The position numbers and the translations under genes are program-made. Source: CAG-1031 sp964556785 (GTDB taxonomy: Bacteria; Bacteroidota; Bacteroidia; Bacteroidales; Muribaculaceae). From it: DNA of 13,222 nt. The notes under the pieces are model-generated. The model had not been told where the DNA came from. It did no database searches and saw only the letters and a program-made list of their open reading frames with translations. The stretch is taken from the NCBI GenBank assembly GCA_964556785.1, contig CAZKXM010000055.1, forward strand, positions 1 to 13,222, in the 5' to 3' direction. Shown here one piece after another: positions 7,656 to 13,222 of this stretch (its first letter is position 1; each line of letters starts with the position of its first letter).

Positions 7656-9687
7656 ATGGAAAAGAAGTTCAAACGAACACTCGTCACAACAGCTCTCCCC
7701 TATGCTAACGGGCCCGTGCATATCGGTCATCTTGCCGGTGTCTACGTCCCTGCCGACATCTACGTGCGCTATCTTCGTCTGAAAGGCGAGGATGTGATAA
7801 TGATCGGCGGCAGCGATGAACACGGTGTGCCCATCACCCTGCGCGCCCGCAAGGAGGGCATCACTCCGCAGCAGGTTGTCGACCGTTATCATGCCATCAT
7901 TCGCGACAGCATGAAGGAGCTCGGAGTGTCGTTTGACATCTATTCGCGAACCACATCCGACATCCATCGCCAGACGGCATCCGAATTCTTCAGCCACCTG
8001 CTCGAGAATGATCAGTTCACCGTCCAGACTTCGCTCCAGCCCTACGACGCCACCGCAGGCGAATTTCTCGCCGACCGCTACGTTACCGGCACATGCCCCC
8101 GCTGCGGCAACGAGCGTGCCTATGGCGACCAGTGCGAGGCCTGCGGCACTTCGCTCAATGCAACCGACCTGATCAATCCCCGCTCGGCACTGACCGACGC
8201 TCCCGTCACCATGAAGGAGACAACCCACTGGTATCTCCCTCTCGACCGCTGGNNNNNNNNNNCTCGACGGACACAAGGAATGGAAAACCAACGTGTACGG
8301 TCAGTGTAAGTCATGGCTCGACCTTGGCCTGCAGCCACGCGCCGTGAGCCGCGACCTTAACTGGGGCGTGCCGGTGCCGGTGGAGGGCGCTGACGGAAAG
8401 GTGCTCTACGTGTGGTTTGACGCCCCGATCGGCTATATCTCCAACACCAAGGAACTTCTGCCCGACAGCTGGGAAACCTACTGGAAGGATCCCGAAACAA
8501 GGATTATCAACTTCATCGGCAAGGACAACATTGTGTTCCACTGCATCGTGTTCCCCGCCATGCTGATGGCCTACGGCGACGGATTCCAGCTCCCCGACAA
8601 CGTTCCGGCCAACGAGTTCCTGAACCTTGAGGGTGACAAGATCTCAACCTCGCGCAACTGGGCCGTGTGGCTCCACGAATATCTGGCCGACTTCCCCGGC
8701 AAGCAGGACGTGCTCCGCTACGTGCTGACGGCCAATGCCCCTGAAACGAAGGACAACGACTTCACATGGGCCGATTTCCAGGCCCGCAACAACAACGAGC
8801 TCGTGGCTGTGTTGGGCAATTTTGTCAACCGTGCCATGGTGCTCACCCACAAATATTTTGAAGGCCGTGTGCCCGCCGCCGGCGAGCCCGGCGAGCGTGA
8901 GCAGGCGCTGGCTGCCGAAGTGGCTCAGGTCAAGGAACGGCTCTCTGATGCTCTTGATCATTTCCACTTCCGCGAAGCTCTCAAGGAAGCGATGGAGATT
9001 GCACGCCTCGGCAACCGCTACCTTCAGGAAACCGAGCCCTGGAAACTTGCCAAGACCGACCTCGCAGCTACCGCGACGGTGCTCAACACCGCCCTGCAGC
9101 TCTGCGCCAACCTTGCCGTGGCCACCGAGCCTTTCCTGCCTTTCTCGGCACGCCGTCTGGCCGACATGCTCCGCATGCCTGAGCAACTCTCGTGGGACAT
9201 GCTCGGATCATTCTCTCTCATCGCGCCCGGCACCGAACTCGCCGAGCCCACGCTGCTCTTCGAGAAGATTGACGACGAAGCGATCGCCGCTCAGCTCAAA
9301 AAGCTTGCCGACACTAAGGAGAGCAACCGCCTGGCAGCATGGCGCCCCGAGCCGCAGGCCGAGGATGTTGACTTCGACACGTTCATGAAGGCTGATCTCC
9401 GCGTGGGCACGGTGCTCGAATGCGAGAAGGTGCCTAAAGCCGACAAACTCCTTCGCTTCCTCATTGACGACGGCATGGAAAAACGCACCATCGTGAGCGG
9501 TATCGCCAAATTCTATAAGCCCGAGGAGCTCGTTGGCCGTCAGGTTGTGTTCATCGCCAACCTTCCCCCGCGTAAGCTCAAGGGAATCACCTCACAGGGC
9601 ATGATTCTCTCGGCTGAGAACTCCGACGGATCTCTCTCGCTCATCACAACCTCAGCGCCTGTTGCTCCCGGCGCTCAAGTGAAATAG
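7656..9687 (+). CDS. metG: Methionyl-tRNA synthetase, interrupted by an assembly gap
   Basis: MetG charges tRNA-Met with methionine, using ATP. The first part (7656-8252, 199 residues) carries HIGH in VHIGHLAG (21-28) and a Cys4 zinc knuckle (C147, C150, C160, C163). After the Ns, the frame resumes at 8263 as LDGHKEWKTNVYGQCKSW and runs to 9687 (474 residues), with KISTS at 8638-8652, the alpha-helical anticodon-binding domain, and a C-terminal tRNA-binding (Trbp111/EMAP-like) domain from about 9370 (ADLRVGTVLECEKVPKADKL). The two parts are in different frames (0 and 1) because the ten Ns are not a true length. Together they give 673 residues, and Bacteroides homologues have about 680, so roughly 6-9 codons are missing. 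It is not a genuine frameshift as far as can be seen. The gene follows the endonuclease by 30 bases and precedes ansA by 26. Confidence 0.95.
8253..8262. other. Assembly gap of 10 Ns inside metG
   Basis: Ten consecutive Ns replace unknown sequence. The flanking protein (PLDRW before, LDGHKEW after) shows a missing piece whose length must be a multiple of three, so 10 is a placeholder. Confidence 0.99.
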
Positions 9688-9713
9688 CCCCTCCCCTTCA
9701 ATCCGATAGCCTT

Positions 9714-10769
9714 ATGTCTACGCCTGAAAAGCCGCGAATACTGCTGATCTACACCGGTGGCACGATCGGTATGATCGAAGACCCCGAAACCGGCTCGCTG
9801 AAGCCTTTCGACTTCACCCATCTGATCGACAATGTGCCGAAAATTAAGATGCTCGACTACGACATCGATAATCTTCAGTTCAATCCGCCGATCGATTCCA
9901 GCAACATGGATCCGGGCCACTGGAAACAGATTGCCCACGCGATTGAAGACAACTACGACGACTACGACGGTTTCGTGGTGCTCCACGGAACCGACACCAT
10001 GGCCTACACAGCTTCGGCCCTGTCGTTCATGCTCCGTAACCTTGCCAAACCGGTGATCATCACCGGCTCGCAGCTCCCCATCGGCGAGGTGCGCACCGAC
10101 GGCGAGGAGAACCTCATTACTGCCATCCAGATTGCAGCCACACGCGCCCCCGAGGGCGGACCGATGGTGCAGGAGGTGGCTATCCTGTTTGAAAACTATC
10201 TCTGGCGCGGCAACCGCTCGACAAAGATGAGCGCCGACAATTTCAATGCCTTCCAGAGCAACAACTATCCACCGCTGGCCCGCATTGGCCTCGACATCCA
10301 TTTCAACCGCGAGACTCTGCTCAGGCCCGCCTCCGACGAGCCTCTGAGGGTTGACTATGGCCTCGACCCGGCCGTGATGATCGTCGACCTCCATCCCGGG
10401 TTGACGCCCGCAACCCTCGACTATCTCATTGCAGCGCCCGGCATCAAGGGTGTGCTTCTGCGTACGTATGGCGCCGGTAACGGTCCTACCGACAAGTGGT
10501 TCACCGAAACGCTGCGACGTGCTGTCGACCGCGGAATGGTGGTGGTCAACGTCACCCAGTGTGTCAACGGCGGAGTGCAGTGCAAGCTCTACGCCACCGG
10601 CGCGGGTCTTGCATCGGCGGGAGTAACGTCAGGCCACGATCTCACCACCGAGGCCGCGCTGACGAAGATGATGCATCTTTTCGGCATCGGCCTAACGCCC
10701 GACCAGGTGCGTCAGGGCATTGAGCGCGACCTCTGCGGCGAAATCACTCTCAAGCCGCTGTCGAAGTAA
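9714..10769 (+). CDS. ansA: Type I (cytoplasmic) L-asparaginase
   Basis: L-asparaginase hydrolyses asparagine to aspartate and ammonia. The 351-residue protein has no signal peptide, so it is cytoplasmic (type I). Both asparaginase signatures are present: IYTGGTIGM (12-20, catalytic Thr14) and LHGTDTMAYTAS (90-101, Thr93-Asp94 of the second triad). ITGSQLPIGEVRTDGEEN (106-123) and LRTYGAGNGPT are also conserved. The length fits the AnsA family. The start ATG has no strong Shine-Dalgarno sequence; the N-terminus aligns well with family members from the ILLIYTGGT strand onward. It is the last gene of the plus-strand run, 26 bases after metG, and is followed by a strong hairpin before the convergent rsmD. 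Confidence 0.95.
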   Translation: MSTPEKPRILLIYTGGTIGMIEDPETGSLKPFDFTHLIDNVPKIKMLDYDIDNLQFNPPIDSSNMDPGHWKQIAHAIEDNYDDYDGFVVLHGTDTMAYTASALSFMLRNLAKPVIITGSQLPIGEVRTDGEENLITAIQIAATRAPEGGPMVQEVAILFENYLWRGNRSTKMSADNFNAFQSNNYPPLARIGLDIHFNRETLLRPASDEPLRVDYGLDPAVMIVDLHPGLTPATLDYLIAAPGIKGVLLRTYGAGNGPTDKWFTETLRRAVDRGMVVVNVTQCVNGGVQCKLYATGAGLASAGVTSGHDLTTEAALTKMMHLFGIGLTPDQVRQGIERDLCGEITLKPLSK

Positions 10770-10791
10770 TCACAGCTGCCGACATTACACA

Positions 10792-10833
10792 TCAAACCCC
10801 GTCATGGCCAATCGGCGCCGAGACGGGGTTTGA
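10792..10833. terminator. Bidirectional hairpin between ansA and rsmD
   Basis: A perfect 12-bp inverted repeat (TCAAACCCCGTC at 10792-10803; GACGGGGTTTGA at 10822-10833) encloses an 18-base loop, and 10812-10821 of that loop is a perfect palindrome (TCGGCGCCGA). It lies 23 bases after the ansA stop and 12 bases before the rsmD stop codon on the opposite strand, so it fits a shared terminator for convergent genes. Neither side has a long T-tract, so its strength is uncertain. Confidence 0.75.
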
Positions 10834-10844
10834 CGCATATATCG

Positions 10845-11390
10845 TCAGTCTTCCGGGCGGATGATGGTGAAATTCACCGAGCCATAGGTGCGGTGCGACG
10901 CAAAACCGGGAAGCGAAGTAAAGTCATGGTTGCGCGAATGCTCGATAATGATCAGGCCGCCGGGCTTCACGAGATTTGCATTGAGAATAAGCCCGGGTAT
11001 CTCGGCAAAGCGGGGATGATCATAGGGAGGATCGGCGAAAATCAGGTCAAACTGGCGGGGCTGCGCCGCCGAAAGATACTTGAACACATCGCCGCGCACG
11101 AGCCTCAGCCTGTCGGTGCATCCGAGCTCGCGGGCCACCTTGCTGATGAAATTGAACTGGGTCGACGTCTTTTCAACCGCCGTCACCGAAGCCGCGCCGC
11201 GCGACAGAAGCTCAAACGTGATGGCACCCGTGCCGGCAAACAGATCGAGCGCCGCTATTCCTTCAATGTCGATCATGTTCTCGATCACGTTGAACAGGTT
11301 TTCGCGCGCGAAGTCGGTGGTGGGTCGCGCCGTGATATTTGTGGGGACGCTGAAACGGCGGCGTCCGTATTGGCCGCGTATTATTCGCAT
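10845..11390 (-). CDS. rsmD: 16S rRNA (guanine966-N2)-methyltransferase
   Basis: RsmD methylates N2 of G966 in 16S rRNA using SAM. The 181-residue protein begins MRIIRGQYGRRRF (the usual RsmD start), followed by TARPTTDFARENLFN (20-34). The SAM site is ALDLFAGTGAITFE (47-60), with acidic E73 in AVEK. The catalytic motif is LIFADPPYD (116-124, DPPY). Length and motif order match the family. Its start codon overlaps the end of the DUF3822 gene by 10 bases (11381-11390), so the two are translated from one message and probably coupled. It converges on ansA, with the hairpin between them. Confidence 0.96.
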   Translation of the reverse strand: MRIIRGQYGRRRFSVPTNITARPTTDFARENLFNVIENMIDIEGIAALDLFAGTGAITFELLSRGAASVTAVEKTSTQFNFISKVARELGCTDRLRLVRGDVFKYLSAAQPRQFDLIFADPPYDHPRFAEIPGLILNANLVKPGGLIIIEHSRNHDFTSLPGFASHRTYGSVNFTIIRPED

Positions 11391-12226
11391 AACGGAAGTA
11401 GGATCAAGTCAAATGGAGCACGCATGGCATCGTGGCCGGCCCTGAACATCACCGATGGAAATATCACCGGCATAACTCCGGGCGTGAGCGGGCGCAACAA
11501 CGCTGTCACGGCCTCACGCAGCTGCTGATAGCCGGCAAGCAGGATCTCGGCTTCGTCACCCATCCCGAGCCCACGCCGCATGGCAAGGATGAAATAGGCT
11601 GTATCGTCGGCCGTCGGGGTGATAAACGTGTTGGCCGCCACCAGCTGCCCGCGGCGCGTGGCGACAATGTCGGTCGCACCATCGCGCACGTTCGCATACA
11701 GTCGGCTCTGATTGCCGCGCGACGCCATCGAAAGGAAGTAGCGGCACAGGGGCGACAGATGGTGGATCAGCTTCACGTTGAAGAACGTTCGCCGCAGAAA
11801 TGGCACAATCTCATCGGCAACTCCTGCCATGATAGACACTCCCGGCATGCCTGTCGGGCTTAGAAACGTGTCGACCGGATTTTCGGCAACGAAATCCGGA
11901 AAGGTTGCTGTGAAAATCGCCTCACTGGCGCTTATGGCCTCATCATCGGCTGCGGCATCAAGCCCTCGCGGCAAAATCACGAACCGCGGAGTTTCAATCA
12001 CACAGGCAGTGCTTGAAAAGTCACTCAGCAGCAACGGATTGTCGTAAACACAGGCTTCAAGCGCCTTCAGCGGCGTTGCCGAAGCCTTGTCGAGCATCAG
12101 CGAGTAGACCTGCAGCGAGCCCTCGCTCAGCGGCGAATAGAGGGTAACGTCGAGGCGATCGGGGCCCAGACGCATTCCCAGTCGATACCGGCTCGGATTG
12201 TCAATCAAATCAGCTGTGAGTGCCAT
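11381..12226 (-). CDS. DUF3822 family protein of unknown function
   Basis: The gene encodes 281 residues and resembles DUF3822, a Bacteroidota family commonly found next to rsmD. The family is recognised from the N-terminal pattern (DNPSRYRLGMRLGPDRLDVTLYSPLSEGSLQ), the FSSTACVIETPRFVILPRG stretch, and the later GATDIVATRRGQLVAANTF and DTAYFILA segments. I recall such proteins as distantly like ASKHA-fold ATPases, but no motif here proves that. The frame is open further up to an ATG at 12271, but I chose the ATG at 12226 because the upstream codons overlap a promoter box and the homologous start begins just before DNPSRY. The function is not known; the gene pairing suggests a link to ribosome or cell-envelope biology, which is inference. 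Confidence 0.8.
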   Translation of the reverse strand: MALTADLIDNPSRYRLGMRLGPDRLDVTLYSPLSEGSLQVYSLMLDKASATPLKALEACVYDNPLLLSDFSSTACVIETPRFVILPRGLDAAADDEAISASEAIFTATFPDFVAENPVDTFLSPTGMPGVSIMAGVADEIVPFLRRTFFNVKLIHHLSPLCRYFLSMASRGNQSRLYANVRDGATDIVATRRGQLVAANTFITPTADDTAYFILAMRRGLGMGDEAEILLAGYQQLREAVTALLRPLTPGVMPVIFPSVMFRAGHDAMRAPFDLILLPLCE

Positions 12227-12233
12227 AACAGTG

Positions 12234-12241
12234 CAAATATA
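12234..12241 (-). promoter_or_regulatory. Promoter -7 box for DUF3822-rsmD
   Basis: On the minus strand this reads TATATTTG, matching TAnnTTTG. A weak -33 candidate (ATTG at 12263-12266) lies 21 bases upstream. The box ends only 7 bases before the chosen ATG, so transcripts may have almost no leader. The stop of the upstream repair gene at 12281 leaves room for both elements. Confidence 0.6.
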
Positions 12242-12280
12242 CGAAAAAGAGCTAATAATCGCCAATCTCACCGCCCTGGC

Positions 12281-13042
12281 CTATCTCGGCTTTCCGCCGA
12301 GCCATGCCTTCCGCTCAGGCTCGCTCATGCGCTCTATGGCGTAGCGCAGTGCTGTGCGCGGCATCCGGTCGAAGTTTCTTTCAAGATATGCTGTGAGTGT
12401 CGGCTCGCTGCGTTTGCCCACCTCTCGGAGCATCCAGCCGACAGCTTTGTGAATCAGGTCGTGAGGATGGCCGAGAAGCATGTCGGCGATCTCTGTCGTC
12501 GCATCATATATGCCGTTTCTGATAAAATCGCTCGTGGCCACGATCGCTATCCGCTGCTCCCACAGATCGGCGCTCGCGGCAAGCCTCACAAGAACGGAAT
12601 AATCGAAAGGCTCCTCCAACCGGAGATATGCGCCGAGAATATAGCCTGCCGAGAGGTCAACAAGATCCCAGTTGTTGATGCCGCGGGTGTGGGCCAGATA
12701 GAATCGGGCAATCTCACTGCGACGCCGCCGCTTGTCGGCGCTGTCGGCTCTCCCGGGCATGCTGAGCTTCATCTGCTCTACGAGTATGAGCAGCCCGGCA
12801 AGCCTGATTTCATGCCACGTCGAGTCGAGCAACACACTGATCTGATCGGGCGAAAAGTCGCGGCACACCGTCTTTGCTATCGCGCGCACCTGAGGCACCC
12901 GTATGCCGAGAAATCTGTCGCCCTCGCCATACTGCCCGGGACCCGTTTTGAAGAAACGCTGAAGGTGGCGGCTCTGACCGTCGTCAAACATCGCGGTCAT
13001 CCGCCCGATCAGGGCTTCCGCATGGCTCAGTTCCTTTTTCAT
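12281..13042 (-). CDS. AlkD-like DNA alkylation repair protein (HEAT-like repeats)
   Basis: AlkD-family DNA glycosylases remove alkylated purines such as 3-methyladenine and 7-methylguanine without base flipping. The 253-residue protein is helical and HEAT-repeat-like. Compared from memory with Bacillus cereus AlkD, catalytic residues W109, D113, R148 and W187 correspond to W125, D129, R164 and W203 with a constant offset of 16, visible as NNWDLVDL (123-130), WEQRIAI (161-167) and VGWMLREVGKR (201-211). That supports an active enzyme. The start ATG at 13042 has a promoter box 25 bases upstream. The gene is transcribed towards DUF3822 (54 bases between) but that gene has its own promoter box. 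The family call is strong; the substrate range is inferred. Confidence 0.9.
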   Translation of the reverse strand: MKKELSHAEALIGRMTAMFDDGQSRHLQRFFKTGPGQYGEGDRFLGIRVPQVRAIAKTVCRDFSPDQISVLLDSTWHEIRLAGLLILVEQMKLSMPGRADSADKRRRRSEIARFYLAHTRGINNWDLVDLSAGYILGAYLRLEEPFDYSVLVRLAASADLWEQRIAIVATSDFIRNGIYDATTEIADMLLGHPHDLIHKAVGWMLREVGKRSEPTLTAYLERNFDRMPRTALRYAIERMSEPERKAWLGGKPR

Positions 13043-13067
13043 CGACCGTTAAATGATTTTACCGCGG

Positions 13068-13075
13068 CAAATATA
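13068..13075 (-). promoter_or_regulatory. Promoter -7 box for the AlkD-like gene
   Basis: On the minus strand this reads TATATTTG, identical to the box of the DUF3822 gene. A possible -33 element TTTC (13097-13100) lies 21 bases upstream. The box ends 25 bases before the ATG at 13042, giving an expected leader of about 20 bases. Confidence 0.65.
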
Positions 13076-13120
13076 CTCAAAAAAACTCCTTTACCCGAAA
13101 ACCCACCGCCCTATGACAGA

Positions 13121-13152
13121 AGGAGACCGCCTGAGCTCTCAGACGGCCTCCT
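13121..13152. terminator. Imperfect hairpin downstream of the partial minus-strand gene
   Basis: AGGAGACCGCCTGA (13121-13134) pairs with TCAGACGGCCTCCT (13139-13152) around a 4-base loop (GCTC), with two mismatches in a 14-bp stem. It lies 27 bases past the stop codon at 13180 and just before the AlkD-like gene's promoter, so it likely ends the upstream transcript. The T-tract is weak. Confidence 0.65.
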
Positions 13153-13179
13153 CTCGCGTTAAATAAAGGTTTATCCGGG

Positions 13180-13222
13180 TTATTTGATCATTACTTTGCG
13201 GCCGGCGATGATGTAGAGGCCG
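13180..13222 (-). CDS. C-terminus of a protein with a T9SS-type sorting tail, cut by window edge
   Basis: Only the last 13 codons and the TAA stop (13180-13182) are visible. They encode GLYIIAGRKVMIK, the typical end of a Bacteroidota C-terminal sorting domain (GxYIIxGRKVxIK). The protein is therefore probably exported through the T9SS, but the rest is outside the window and its function cannot be said. A hairpin follows it. Confidence 0.75.
   Translation of the reverse strand, partial: GLYIIAGRKVMIK

Noticed and set aside
8253..8309. Frameshifted or split metG pseudogene
   Set aside because: The frame change falls exactly at the N gap, and both flanks are intact MetRS sequence.
9675..10394. 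A 239-codon minus-strand open frame opposite ansA
   Set aside because: It is antisense to a clear asparaginase with intact signatures and shows no family of its own.
10830..11528. A 232-codon plus-strand open frame opposite rsmD and DUF3822
   Set aside because: It overlaps two recognised genes on the other strand, and its translation shows no recognisable family; high GC makes such shadow frames common.
12227..12271. Upstream ATG at 12271 as the DUF3822 start
   Set aside because: The 15 extra codons overlap the -7 promoter box and do not resemble the family's N-terminus.
12449..13162. A 237-codon plus-strand open frame opposite the AlkD-like gene
   Set aside because: The minus-strand protein keeps catalytic residues at exact spacing, and the plus-strand frame also runs through the promoter and into the hairpin region.
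1..13222. Mobile elements, CRISPR arrays, tRNA or rRNA genes, or a defence system
   Set aside because: No transposase, integrase, regularly spaced direct repeats, or RNA gene sequences were seen; gene content is housekeeping plus secreted proteins.

Overview
The window looks like ordinary chromosome from a high-GC member of the Bacteroidales (Bacteroidota). A gut lineage such as Muribaculaceae is a guess from general look only. Supporting signs are a BspA-like leucine-rich repeat protein, C-terminal type IX secretion (T9SS) sorting-type domains carrying an IYDIAG motif, TAnnTTTG promoter boxes of the Bacteroidota type, a DUF3822-rsmD gene pair, and start codons without a recognisable Shine-Dalgarno sequence. 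A run of ten Ns inside metG points to a draft or metagenome assembly.

Layout, plus strand (1 to about 10770): the 3' part of polA (DNA polymerase I, start outside the window), then a short gap with a promoter, then six tightly packed genes: a secreted BspA-like LRR protein, trmB (tRNA m7G46 methyltransferase), an Mrp/ApbC-type Fe-S carrier ATPase, a secreted endonuclease I with a sorting domain, metG (methionyl-tRNA synthetase, interrupted by the N gap) and ansA (type I L-asparaginase). Gaps among these six are 9 to 30 bases and no internal promoter or terminator was seen, so they may be transcribed together. A perfect 12-bp stem hairpin at 10792-10833 separates them from the minus-strand genes.

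Layout, minus strand (read right to left from 13222): the last 13 codons of a protein ending in a T9SS-type sorting tail, a hairpin, a promoter, an AlkD-like DNA alkylation repair gene, a second promoter, and a DUF3822 gene overlapping rsmD (16S rRNA m2G966 methyltransferase) by 10 bases.

The themes are housekeeping (DNA repair and replication, tRNA and rRNA modification, aminoacylation, Fe-S assembly, asparagine breakdown) interleaved with surface or secreted proteins that probably leave the cell by the T9SS. I found no mobile element, CRISPR array, tRNA, rRNA or defence island, and no intergenic stretch longer than 100 bases. I see no clearly new multi-gene system. The most interesting points are the apparent loss of proofreading-site acidic residues in PolA, the missing CxxC in the Mrp protein, the secreted nuclease lying within a housekeeping gene run, and the nearly leaderless DUF3822 promoter arrangement.
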